Source of the DNA: JBAOHV01 sp037045265
Lineage (GTDB): Bacteria; Actinomycetota; Acidimicrobiia; Acidimicrobiales; Microtrichaceae
Direction of reading: 5' to 3'
DNA length: 64,000 nucleotides
Assembly (NCBI GenBank): GCA_037045265.1
Contig: JBAOHV010000004.1
Location: forward strand, 313,801 to 377,800
How positions within the stretch are numbered: position 1 is the stretch's first letter; the number at the start of each line of letters is the position of its first letter. A model generated the notes under the pieces. That model did no database searches. It saw only the letters and a program-made list of their open reading frames with translations, and had not been told where the DNA came from. Below are positions 55,631 to 64,000 of the stretch, piece after piece. A program made the translations under genes and the position numbers.

Positions 55631-56721
55631 ATGCATTCAACCCAACTGAACACCCCCACCGGCGTTACAACGCTGCTGACTGGCGACTGGGTGCTGGTGT
55701 CGCCGCACCGCACCAAGCGGCCCTGGCAGGGGCAGGTCGAGCGGCCGCCGCAGGAGACGCGGCCGGCCTACGACCCGGCCTGCTACCTCTGCCCCGGCAA
55801 CGAGCGGGCCGGCGGCGTGCGCAACCCGGACTACGCCAGCACCTTCGTCTTCACCAACGACTTCGCCGCGCTGCTGCCCGACACGCCCGCCGGCGCCGGC
55901 GGCGCGGACGATCCGCTGCTGCACGCCGAGAGCGAGCGCGGGCGACCTGCCGGGTGATCTGCTTCTCGCCGCGCCACGACCTGACCCTGCCGGAGATGCC
56001 GCTGGCCGACATCCGCGGCGTGGTGGACGTGTGGGCCGAGCAGATGACCGAGCTGGGCCAGCGCTACCGCTGGGTGCAGGTCTTCGAGAACAAGGGCGCG
56101 GTCATGGGCTGCTCCAACCCGCACCCGCACGGCCAGATCTGGGCCGGCAGCGCGCTGCCCCACGAGCCGGCCAAGGAAGACCGCCAGCAGCGCGCCTACT
56201 TCGCAGCAGCACGGCCGGCCGCTGCTGCTGGACTACGCCGGCGCTGGAGCTGGCAGCTGCCACGAGCTGCAGCGCATCGTGGTCGCAGAACGAGCACTGG
56301 CTGGCGCTCGTGCCCCTACTGGGCGGTCTGGCCCTTCGAGACGCTGCTGCTGCCGCGCCGCCACGTGCTGCGCCTGCCCGACCTGACGCGACGACGAGCG
56401 CGACGCCTGGCCGAGCATCCTCAAGCGCCTGACCGACCCGCTACGACAACCTCTTCGAGACCTCGTTCCCCTACTCGCATGGGCTGGCACGGCGCGCCGA
56501 CCGAGCCGATGACAGGTTGCCAACTCTCGAAAGTTGGCAACCACCAGCCGACTGGCAGCTGCACGCCCACTTCTACCCGCCGCTGCTGCGCTCGGCCACG
56601 CGTGCAAGCAAGTTCATGGTCGGCTACGAGATGCTGGGCGAGCCGCAGCGCGACATCACGGCCGAGCAGGCCGCGGCGCAGGCTGCGCGAGCAGTCCGAA
56701 GTACACTACAAAGACAGGTAG
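55631..56721 (+). CDS. galT: Galactose-1-phosphate uridylyltransferase (frameshifted)
   Basis: Leloir-pathway enzyme that makes UDP-galactose and glucose-1-phosphate. From ATG 55631: TGDWVLVSPHRTKRPWQGQ, CYLCPGNERAGGVRNPDY (zinc-site Cys), then RVICFSPRHDLTLPEM, and the catalytic GCSNPHPHGQIW HIT-type site. Later frames give WQLHAHFYPPLLRSA and FMVGYEMLGEPQRD. Frames shift near 55,935, 56,205, 56,265-56,330, 56,390 and 56,480. A palindromic element of 28 bases sits inside the coding region at 56,515. About 360 aa. Confidence 0.87.
56515..56542. repeat. Palindromic element inside galT
   Basis: GGTTGCCAACT (56515-56525) and AGTTGGCAACC (56532-56542) form a perfect 11-base stem, loop CTCGAA. 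It lies between MGWHGAPTEP and DWQLHAHFYPP, where GalT normally has only a short variable linker, so it adds about ten residues. Same family as the element at 51,587. Confidence 0.8.
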
Positions 56722-56735
56722 TAACATTCAGCCGT

Positions 56736-56824
56736 AGGTGCCGGGCACTTGGTACATCTACGCTTGCAATGCGACACGTGAAGCCAATCTACGCTACGAA
56801 GTCAAGCGCAAGTGCCCGGCACCT
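56736..56824. repeat. Large inverted repeat between galT and galE
   Basis: AGGTGCCGGGCACTTG (56736-56751) and CAAGTGCCCGGCACCT (56809-56824) are perfect complements, 57 bases apart. Each arm is itself partly palindromic (GTGCCGGGCAC). It looks like a REP-type or small mobile palindrome. Confidence 0.8.
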
Positions 56825-56845
56825 GAACAGTTACGAAAGGTAGCC

Positions 56846-57830
56846 ATGAACATTCTCGTCACCGGCGGCGCGGGCTACATCGGCAGCACCGTGGCGCAGC
56901 AGTTGCTGGAGGCCGGACACCGCGTCACCGTCTACGACAACCTGTCCAGCGGGCATCTGGCGGCCGTGCCCGCGGCCGCCCGCTTCGTGCGCGGCGACAC
57001 GCTGGACCGCGCCGGGCTGGATGCGGTGCTGGGCGGCGAGCCTTTCGACGCCATCCTGCACTTCGCGGCCTTCATCGAGGCCGGCGAGTCCATGCGCCAG
57101 CCGGGCCGCTTCTTCCGCAACAACGTCACCGGCGCGCTGACGCTGGTGGACGCGGCCATCGCCCACGGCGTGCCCCGCTTCGTCTTCTCCTCCACGGCCG
57201 GCGTCTATGCCAGCAAGGATGGCCCGCTGGTCGAGAGCGACCCCATCGGCCCTGCCAGCGTCTACGGCGCCGACCAAGAGCATGGTGGAACAGGCGCTGG
57301 AGTGGTATCATCGCATCCACGGCCTGCGCGTGGCGATTCTGCGCTACTTCAACGCGGCCGGCGCGACCGGCCCGCGCGGCGAGGCGCATCAGCCAGAGAC
57401 GCACCTGATCCCGCTGGTGTTGCAGGTGGCGCTGGGCCAGCGCGCCAGCATCGCGGTGTTCGGCGACGACTACCCCACGCCCGACGGCTCCTGCGTGCGC
57501 GACTACATCCACATCGAAGATCTGGCCTCGGCCCACGTGCTGGCGCTGCACGGTCTGGACGAGCGCCCCTTCATGCGCTACAATCTGGGCAACGGCGCGG
57601 GCTACTCGGTGCTGGAGGTGATCGAGACCGCGCGGCGCGTCACCGGCCACCCCATCCCGGCCCTGATGCAGCCCCGCCGCCCCGGCGACCCGGCCATCCT
57701 CATCGCCGGCAGCGGCCAGATCCAGGCCGAGCTGGGCTGGCAGCCGCAGCACCCCGACCTGGCCGAGATCATCGGCCAGCGCCTGGAACAGTGGCACCTG
57801 TGGACGACACCCGGAACGCGGTATGGCGGA
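56846..57830 (+). CDS. galE: UDP-glucose 4-epimerase (one frameshift)
   Basis: Leloir-pathway epimerase of the extended SDR family. ATG 56846 starts ILVTGGAGYIGSTVAQQLL; then VYDNLSSGH, FDAILHFAAFIEAGES, RFVFSSTAGVYAS with the catalytic Ser, and after a shift near 57,278 SMVEQALEWYHRIHGL and RYFNAAGATGPRGE. A YGA-TKS pattern holds the catalytic Tyr-x3-Lys. The C-terminal GYSVLEVIE and RPGDPAILIAG are present. No stop in frame before galK; the end is set near 57,830 where the protein becomes repeat-derived. Confidence 0.9.
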
Positions 57831-57831
57831 G

Positions 57832-57980
57832 GAAGGGAACTGGAGGAACTCGGAGGAGCTCAGAGGAACTCGAGGAGCTCGGAGGGCTGGAGAATTCGCG
57901 ATAGAGAACTTCCTGACTCCCCAGTCCCTGCTCCATTCCCCACTCCCTACTCCTCCACTCCCTACTCGCCACTCCCCAGG
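57832..57980. repeat. Low-complexity repeats between galE and galK
   Basis: GGAACTGGAGGAACTCGGAG-type purine-rich repeats are followed by CCCACTCCCTACTCC-type pyrimidine-rich repeats. The last part carries the ribosome site AGGAG of galK. The galE frame runs into it without a stop. Confidence 0.75.
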
Positions 57981-57986
57981 AGAACC

Positions 57987-59152
57987 ATGTCTCTCTATTC
58001 CCACGTCGCCCACGCTTTTCGAGCCGCTACGGGCAGCCGCCGGCCTTCGTTGTGCGTGCGCCGGGCCGCGTCAACCTGATCGGCGAGCACACCGACTACA
58101 ACGACGGCTTTGTGCTGCCCATGGCCATCGACCGCGCGGTCTGGATCGCCCTGCGGCCAGCGCGCCGACCGAACGGTGTGACCTCCACTCGCTGGATCTC
58201 GACCAGACGGCAGAGTTCTTCGATCTGGCACGCGCTGCGCCACGAGGACGCCGGCTGGGTCGAATACGTCAAGGGCGTGGCCTGGGCGCTGCAGCGAGGC
58301 CGGGCCATGCCGCTGACCGGCTGGGAGGGCGTGATGAGCCGGCGACGTGCCACGCGGGCGCGGGTCTCTCCTCCTCGGCCGCGGTGGAACTGGCCACCGC
58401 GCGCGCCTTTCAGGCCGTCTCCGGCTTCCCCTGGGACGCCGCCGGCCATGGCCACGGCCGGCCAGCAGGCCGAGAACCAGTGGGTCGGCGTCAACTGCGG
58501 CATCATGGATCAGATGATCTCGGCCGCCGGGCAGGCCGGCCACGCCCTGCTGATCGACTGCCGCAGCCTGGCGACCAGCGCCGTGCCCCTGCCGCCCGGA
58601 CACCGTGATCGTCATCCTGGACACCGCCACCCGCCGCGGTCTGGTGGACTCGGCCTACAACGAGCGGCGCGCCCAGTGCGAGGCGGCCGCGGCCTATTTC
58701 GGCGTGCCCGCGCTGCGCGATGTCACGCCGGAGCGCTTCGCAGCCGAGGCCGGCGGGCTGGACGACGTGACCTTCCGCCGCGGCGCGCCACGTCGATCAG
58801 CGAGAACGCAGCGCACCGTGGCCGCGGCCGCGGCCATGCGGGCCGGCGACGCGGCCGAGCTGGGCCGGCTGATGGACGCCAGCCACGCCAGCCTGCGCGA
58901 CGACTTCGAGGTCAGCAACCGCGGCGCTGAACCTGATGGTGGACATGCGCCCGCGCCGAGCCGGGCTGCTACGGCGCGCGCATGACCGGCGCCGGCTTTG
59001 GCGGCTGCGCGGTCGCGCTGGTTGCGCTCGAAACAGGCTGACGCCTTTGCCCGCACGCCGTGGCGGCGTGTTATGAGGCCGCGACGGGCCTGAAACCTGC
59101 CATCTACATCAGTCCCGCCACCGAAGGGGCGTCGGTTATCGAAGAGGTCTGA
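57987..59152 (+). CDS. galK: Galactokinase (heavily frameshifted)
   Basis: GHMP kinase that phosphorylates galactose. From ATG 57987: after a shift, VVRAPGRVNLIGEHTDYNDG (galactose-binding signature), VLPMAIDRAVWIAL; then GRAMPLTGWEG, WVGVNCGIMDQMISAAG with the catalytic Asp; and near the C-terminus ARMTGAGFGGCAVALV and KPAIYISPATEGASVIEEV, stop 59150-59152. At least seven indels. About 388 aa. Last gene of the galactoside cluster; its 3' end is partly copied in the repeats just downstream. Confidence 0.88.
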
Positions 59153-59164
59153 CGCGCGCCAGGT

Positions 59165-59420
59165 TCACTGCCTCGCGATTTTTTGTCTCACGCAAAGGCG
59201 CAAAGACGCAAAAGAGGGACTTCCCGCCGTGGCGGTGTGCTATGAGGCCACGACTGGCCTGAAGCCTGCCATCTATCTTTTCGCGATTTTTGTCTCACGC
59301 AAAGGCGCAAAGACGCAAAGAGGGACTTCCCGCCGTGACGGTGTGCTATGAGGCCACGACTGGCCCTGAAGCCTGCCATCTATCTTCGCGATTTTTGTCT
59401 CACGCAAAGGCGCAAGATTT
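59165..59420. repeat. Tandem repeats carrying copies of the galK 3' end
   Basis: Units of about 104-109 bases: CGCGATTTTTGTCTCACGC, AAAGGCGCAAAGACGCAAAG, GGACTTCCCGCCGTG and then a near copy of the last galK codons (GTGCTATGAGGCCACGACTG, CCTGAAGCCTGCCATCTAT). GTCTCACGCAAAGG recurs at about 59,184, 59,293 and 59,397; the galK-like part recurs near 59,225 and 59,330. No gene in 59,153-59,476. Confidence 0.88.
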
Positions 59421-59476
59421 CACGGATTTTGCGGGCGTTCTTGATGGCTTTGCGTGAGAATCGTGGCCGGTTGAGT

Positions 59477-60415
59477 TTAGTTTGTTCTGTCTCCGGCGGT
59501 GGCGCGCAGCCGTTCCACGTCGCGGATCGGGGGTGCGCCGAAGAGCCTTTTGTACTCCCGATTGAAGTGCGAGGCGTCGTCGTAGCCCACGCGATAGCCG
59601 GCGCTGGCCGCGTCCAGTTGCTCGCCCAGCATCAGCCGGCGCGCTTCCTGAAGCCGCAGCTGCTTCTGGAACTGCAAAGGACTTATCGCGGTGACGGCCT
59701 TGAAGTGATGGTGAAAGCTGGAGACGCTCATGCCAAGCTCTTGGGCAACGTCGTCGATCCGCAGCGGCTGGTCGAATTCCTCGCGAAAGCGCTCGATGGC
59801 CCTGACGATGTGGTGGGTGTTGCCGCCTACGGTTGCCAGGTGGCGAAGCCGGTCGCTCTGCTCACCTTTGAGGAGCCGAAAGACGATTTCCCGTGTGATC
59901 AACGGCGCCAAGAAGCGGGCTTCGGCAGGGGTGTCCAGGACTTTGACGAGCCGCACCACAGCGTCCAGCAGGTCGCCGTCCAGTGCGCTGACGTTGATGG
60001 CCCGTCACATCGGCGTGGCGGCGTGGCAACGGCTGGCCGGCCTCGACCATGACAGAACTGACCAGGGCGGAATTGAGGTCCAGGCGCACGCTAAGATAGG
60101 GGTGTTCCGGCGATGCGCTCGGTGACCTGCGTCAGGATGGGCAACTCGGCTGTGTAGAGCAGATAGTGCAGCGGGATCGTACTGGTAGTGCTCGTCCGCA
60201 AGAAAGACTTCCTTGCTGCCTTGGGCAATCACGCAGAAAGCGGGAGTGGATACGCTGTGTAGCTTGGTTGGCCCGGAGGCGCGGAAAAGATGCAGGCCCT
60301 TCAACGGCTCAACGCCCCCATCGACACGAACCGCCTGCGCGATCCGCTGGGCCAGCTCGGCCTGGTTGGCCTGTGCCCGATAGGTTCCGTGGTGGCTGGC
60401 GGTCGCAGGCTTCAT
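59477..60415 (-). CDS. AraC family transcriptional regulator (frameshifted)
   Basis: About 312 aa from ATG 60415. N-terminal AraC_N-type domain: LKGLHLFRASGPTKLHSVS, then PAFCVIAQGSKEVFLADEHY; middle LITREIVFRLLKGEQSDRLR; C-terminal double HTH: LRIDDVAQELGMSVSSFHHH and SAGYRVGYDDASHFNREYKR. Frames change near 60,180, 60,105 and 60,005. Divergent from the aldo/keto reductase gene, a common arrangement for AraC_N regulators that control oxidoreductase genes. Confidence 0.85.
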
Positions 60416-60633
60416 GCGAATTCATCGTGAGTTCTTTTGCTCTACACATTACAGTTTGTTGGGGATTGCAGAATTGTTCTACAATTGGCGAGGATCATTA
60501 TACTGTGTTGCGCTGCTGTCCGGTGCTATAATTCACTGCAGTGGTGATGCGAGGCGATCTCGCTCCATGACAAATTGGCTGGACTATTGTTCAAGACTCT
60601 CAACCTACCCTATCAAACACAGGAGTTCTGGAA

Positions 60634-61629
60634 ATGCAGCAGCGACACTTGGCAACAGCGGCCCTTCGGCTTCACACAGGACAGGCCTGGAGGTTTCAGC
60701 CCTCGGGCTTGGTTGCATGCGGATGAGCTTTGGCGATCATCCAACCGACAAGCAGGAGATGATCGATTTCCTCCACGCGGCTGTCGAACGCGGTGTCACC
60801 TTCTTCGACACCGCGGAAGTGTACGGTCCGTTCACCAACGAGGAACTGGTCGGGGAAGCGCTGGAGCCATTTCGCGGGCCAGGTGGTGATCGCCACCAAG
60901 TTCGGCTGGAAGCACGGTCCGACAAGGGGCCCGATCCCAGCACGGGCCTGGACAGCCGGCCCGAGCAGATCAAGCGGGTGGCCGAGGCCTCGCTCAAGCG
61001 GCTGCGCGTCGAGGCCATTGACCTGTTTTATCAGCACCGCCCCGACCCGAATGTGCCGATGGAAGAGGTGGCCGGCGCGGTCAAGGACTTGATTCAGGCG
61101 GGCAAGGTCAAGCACTTCGGCCTGTCCGAATCCAGCGCCGATCAGATCCGCCGCGCCCATGCGGTGCAGCCGGTCACAGCCCTGCAAAGCGAATATTCCA
61201 TCTGGTGGACACGCCATCGAAGCAAAACGATGTCCTCGCCACCTGCGAGGAACTGGGCATCGGCCTGGTGCCCTACAGCCCGCTGGGCCGCGGCTACCTG
61301 ACCGGCAAGGTCGACGAGACCACGACCTTCGCCGACGCCGACATCCGCAGCCGCAATCCCCGCTTCACGCCGGAGGCGATCCAGGCCAACCGGGTGGTGA
61401 TCGATCTGCTGGAACGGATCGGCAGCCAGCATGAGGCCACGCCGGCCCAGATCGCCCTGGCCTGGCTGCTGGCGCAAAAGCCGTGGATCGTGCCCATCCC
61501 CGGCACGCGCCAACTGGGCCGCCTGGACGAAAACCTGGGCGCGGCTCAATGTCGCACTTGACGGCGGACGATCTCGGCGAGATCCGCGCAGCAATGGCGC
61601 AGATCAACGTGGTCGGACATCGATATTAG
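60634..61629 (+). CDS. Aldo/keto reductase (Tas/YajO type, frameshifted)
   Basis: NADPH-dependent oxidoreductase of about 330 aa. ATG 60634 begins MQQRHL; after a missing base the frame reads GNSG, an extra PSASHRTG, then LEVSALGLGCMRMSFG. FFDTAEVYGPFTNEELVGEAL holds the catalytic Asp-Tyr, and LFYQHRPDPNVPMEE the Lys-His region; SEYSIW, GIGLVPYSPLGRGYLTG and IVPIPGTRQLGRLDEN follow. Indels near 60,650, 60,875, 61,205 and 61,545; corrected stop at 61627-61629. Substrate unknown. Confidence 0.87.
60661..60690. repeat. Dispersed repeat insertion in the aldo/keto reductase
   Basis: CCCTTCGGCTTCACACAGGA, then CAGGCCTGG, adds eight residues (PSASHRTG) between GNSG and LEVSALGLG, which are normally contiguous. 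In another frame it reads PFGFTQDRPGG, a string I know from many environmental genomes as a dispersed repeat. Confidence 0.5.
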
Positions 61630-61688
61630 GTTTTGTCCGGCCTCGGCGGCGAAGCGCCAAAGGCCTGTGCCTGGTCAGGAGCTTGACG

Positions 61689-62537
61689 GTGAATGCAACA
61701 CGCCGTATTGAAGTTATCGTTTTGATTGGCACTGGAGCGATCGGTCAGGCCATCGCACGCCGCGTTGCCCCCGGAAAGCATCTGCTGCTGGCAGATGTGC
61801 GCGAGTCCAACGCCAGGGCCGCGAGTGAGACGCTGGCATCGGTCGGGTATCAGGTCAGCACGCATCTGGTGGACGTGTCTGTCGCGCGAGGTGGTCCACG
61901 CGCTGGCAACTGCTGCTGCCGACCTGGGCGACATCATGGGTGTCATTCACACGGCCGGATTGTCGCCCACGCAGGCTTCTGCGGAAGCGATTTCTCAAGG
62001 TTGACCTGTATGGCACCGCGCTCGTGCTTGAAGAGTTTGGACGGGTGGTCGCCGCGGGTGGATCAGGTGTTGTGATCGCCAGTCAGGCTGGACACATGCT
62101 GCCGGCGCTTGGGTGGGAACAAGAGGCACTGCTCGCACAGACTCCCGCCGACGAGTTGCTGGCGCTGCCGATGCTTCAGCCAGATCAGGCGCTGGGATTT
62201 CGGGTTGGGCGTATGGGATCTCCAAGCGCGCCAATTCGCTGCGGGGTCCAGGCAGCCGCCATCCCTTGGGGTGAGCGTGGTGCGCGGATCAACGCGATCA
62301 GCCCTGGCATCATCTTTACGCCACTAGCCAAGGATGAGATGACGGGTCCCAACGCTGCCGGCTACCGACGGATGATCGAGTCTATCCGCAGCCGGCCGCG
62401 GTGGCACGCCGGACGAGGTCGGCGCCGCGGCCGCTTTCCTGATGGGCCCCGACGCCGTGTTCATCACAGGTAGTGACCTGCTGATGGATGGCGGCGTGAT
62501 CGCCGCCATGCGCTATGGCGCTCTGGCCCGCCGCTGA
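61689..62537 (+). CDS. Short-chain dehydrogenase (frameshifted)
   Basis: About 282 aa from GTG 61689. The glycine-rich loop reads VLIGTGAIGQAIARRV, a GxGxxG variant; VIHTAGLSPTQAS is the NNAG-like strand, GTALVLEEFGRVVAAG and VVIASQAGHMLPAL follow. The C-terminus ARINAISPGIIFTPLAKDEM and FITGSDLLMDGGV is typical of classical SDRs. Frames shift near 61,888, 61,988 and 62,395. Part of the reductase cluster downstream of the aldo/keto reductase. Confidence 0.82.
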
Positions 62538-62563
62538 CCATAGTTTGAGAAAGGAGCCAGTTC

Positions 62564-63417
62564 ATGCAAACAGTGATTCTCTGAATAACGGCCTTGCCAT
62601 GCCCATTCTGGGATTTGGGGTTTATCAGATACCCGATCCCGAAGAGTGTGAACGAAGCGTCTTCGACGGTGCTGCAGACGGGCTACCGGCTGATCGACAC
62701 AGCGGCGGCTTATCTGAACGAAGAGGCCGTCGGCAAAGCGATCAAGCGCAGCGGCATCGCGTGAAGAGGTCTTTGTCACTACCAAACTATGGGTCCAGGA
62801 CGCCGGCTACGACAGCACCAAACAAGCGTTCGAGAGATCGCTCAGGCGCTTACAGGCTCGATTATCTGGACTTGTATCTGATTCATCAACCCTTTGGGGA
62901 TGTTTACGGCGCCTGGCGGGCGATGGAAGAGCTGTACCGTGATGGCCGGGCAAGAGCCATCGGTGTCAGCAATTTTCAGCCAGACCGCTTGATCGACCTC
63001 ATCATTCACAACGAAGTGACACCCGCGGTCAATCAGATCGAGACGCATCCCTTCTGCCAGCAAGTGGCGGCCCATAGATGGATGCAGGAATGCAACGTGC
63101 AGATCGAATCCTGGGGGCCGTTTGCCGAGGGCAGAAACAACATCTTCCACAATGAATTGCTGCTGTCCGTCGCCGAAAAACACCACAAAACGGTGGCTCA
63201 GGTGATCTTGCGTTGGCTGACCCAACGGGGGGTGGTCGTAATTCCCAAATCAGTTCGCAAGGAAAGGATCAGCGAGAATTTCTCGGTATTTGATTTTGAG
63301 TTGGCGCCGGAAGATATGGCCGCGATTGCCACGCTGGACACGAAGAACAGTAGCTTCTTTGACCATAGTGACCCGGAAATGGTCAAACGGTTGAGTAGCT
63401 TCAAGCTGGATATCTAG
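62564..63417 (+). CDS. Aldo/keto reductase (2,5-diketo-D-gluconate reductase type, frameshifted)
   Basis: About 284 aa. AAAGGAG precedes ATG 62564. LNNGLAMPILGFGVYQIPD, then after indels LDYLDLYLIHQPFGDVYGAW with the catalytic His, AIGVSNFQPDRLIDLI, and NQIETHPFCQQ. The C-terminal part RGVVVIPKSVRKERISENFS binds NADPH. Frame changes near 62,580, 62,665, 62,765 and 62,850; the 3' 560 bases are intact. Distinct from the upstream Tas-type reductase. Confidence 0.88.
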
Positions 63418-63444
63418 TTCATGTAAAGTCAAAGGAGTATCGAA

Positions 63445-63842
63445 ATGGAAATCAAACGAATTGGCTCACAACCCTCCGCTAAAGGCCCCGCTGACTGGTT
63501 CACCGGCGTCGTGCGGATCGACCCGCTCTTTGCGGCCACAGAACCAGCACGGGCAGGCGGCGCCAGCGTTACCTTCGAACCGGGCGCACGTACGGCGTGG
63601 CACACCCATCCCGCTGGGCCAGACGTTGATCGTCATCGCCGGCTGCGGCCGGGTGCAGCGCTGGGGCGGCCCGATTGAGGAGATCCGCCCCGGCGATGTG
63701 GTCCGAGTTTGCGCCAGGCGAGAAGCACTGGCACGGCGCCGCCCCCACCACGGCCATGAGCCACATTGCCATCCAGGAAACCCTGGACGGCAAAGCGGTG
63801 GATTGGCTGGAACAGGTCAGCGACGAGCAATATCACGCGTGA
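63445..63842 (+). CDS. Cupin-domain protein (frameshifted)
   Basis: About 132 aa from ATG 63445 with AAAGGAG upstream. The frame VTFEPGARTAWHTHPAG, then LGQTLIVIAGCGRVQRWGG, EEIRPGDVVRF and GEKHWHGAAPTTAMSH show the two cupin motifs with metal His residues. Indels near 63,612 and 63,708; corrected stop 63840-63842. Family members include carboxymuconolactone-related and mandelonitrile-lyase-like cupins; activity unknown. Confidence 0.85.
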
Positions 63843-63869
63843 AGTCAAAGCCTTGAAAGGAAGGCTATC

Positions 63870-64000
63870 ATGATCCGAGACAAAGTTGTAATCATCACCG
63901 GAGCATCCTCAGGAATTGGTGAGGCGACGGCGAAGCTGCTGGCCAGCAAAGGCGCGAAAAGTCGTATTGGGCGCACGGCGCGGAGACAACCTGAAACAAC
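63870..64000 (+). CDS. Short-chain dehydrogenase, N-terminal part (runs off the window)
   Basis: ATG 63870 starts IRDKVVIITGASSGIGEATA, the TGxxxGIG nucleotide-binding loop of classical SDRs, followed by KLLASKGAK. An extra base near 63,957 breaks the frame (corrected: VVLGARRGDNL). The catalytic Tyr-x3-Lys lies beyond the window. AAGGAAGG ribosome site upstream. Confidence 0.85.
   Translation, partial: MIRDKVVIITGASSGIGEATAKLLASKGAKSRIGRTARRQPET

Noticed and set aside
56738..56846. Coding extension upstream of galE through the inverted repeat
   Set aside because: The GalE fold starts at MNILVTGGAGYIG; the upstream codons translate the palindrome and are not conserved.

Overview
The window reads as two unrelated genomes joined near base 26,735. 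Bases 1 to about 26,730 look like a high-GC actinobacterium, most likely an Acidimicrobiia/Ilumatobacter-type organism. The pointers are a LexA box of the GAAC-N4-GTTC type on a DUF222/HNH gene, an actinobacterial style of gene content, overlapping ATGA/GTGA gene pairs and GTG starts. Bases 26,735 to 64,000 look like a Chloroflexota bacterium of the Caldilineae/Anaerolineae kind. The pointers are dispersed palindromes, simple tandem repeats between genes, a nuoB-nuoC-nuoD-nuoI cluster with unusual subunit extensions, and galactoside-catabolism genes. At the join an Rhs gene and a histone-deacetylase-like gene on the same strand are each cut in mid-frame, so a chimeric contig is the simplest reading. 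Almost every gene in the second part, and several in the first, carries one or more single-base frameshifts, as expected of under-polished long reads. I give outer coordinates for such genes and say where the frame breaks.

First part. A two-component system (155-2220), DoxX, a PIG-L/LmbE deacetylase, an EEP-family hydrolase and the SOS-type DUF222/HNH protein run rightward. Prolyl aminopeptidase, an AI-2E-family permease, a metallo-beta-lactamase-fold hydrolase and a PaaX-like regulator run leftward. A fatty-acid desaturase, a GABA-type aminotransferase and prephenate dehydratase follow. From 14.0 to 19.1 kb lies an accessory patch. It holds a truncated RecB-like nuclease remnant, a two-gene unit (SMC/Rad50-like ATPase with a CxxC zinc hook plus a small alpha-helical partner), a membrane-anchored HNH nuclease and an amidohydrolase remnant. 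An aminotransferase with an overlapping uncharacterised partner follows (19.2-21.3 kb). A tRNA-Ser gene broken exactly at its anticodon loop (21,423) marks the edge of an Rhs island (21.6-26.7 kb). That island holds one long Rhs gene with its own C-terminal tip and downstream small gene, and a displaced orphan tip with its own overlapping downstream gene.

Second part. A truncated HDAC-like gene, an AlkA-type glycosylase, a deoxynucleoside kinase, a YqeC-MocA fusion and a GNAT protein are followed by an Mrp ATPase, an FAD oxidoreductase, a UPF0173 hydrolase and the nuo genes. NuoB carries a C-terminal lamin-tail-like domain. NuoI carries an Ala/Pro-rich tail with two copies of a 40-residue repeat. 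An Fe-S-type regulator, MoaA, an IscA/ErpA-like protein and a DUF2203 protein come next. From 45 to 59 kb there is a coherent alpha-galactoside locus: a sensor that fuses a sugar-binding domain, a histidine kinase and an AraC DNA-binding domain; a degenerate receiver; two ABC permeases; a binding lipoprotein; GH4 and GH36 alpha-galactosidases; and galT, galE and galK. Together these would sense, import, hydrolyse and feed galactose into the Leloir pathway. The last 5 kb holds an AraC regulator divergent from aldo/keto reductase, SDR and cupin genes.

The most interesting items are the zinc-hook ATPase/partner pair, the NuoB-lamin-tail fusion, the sensor kinase with a built-in AraC output domain, palindromic elements sitting inside galT and other genes, and tandem copies of the galK 3' end.
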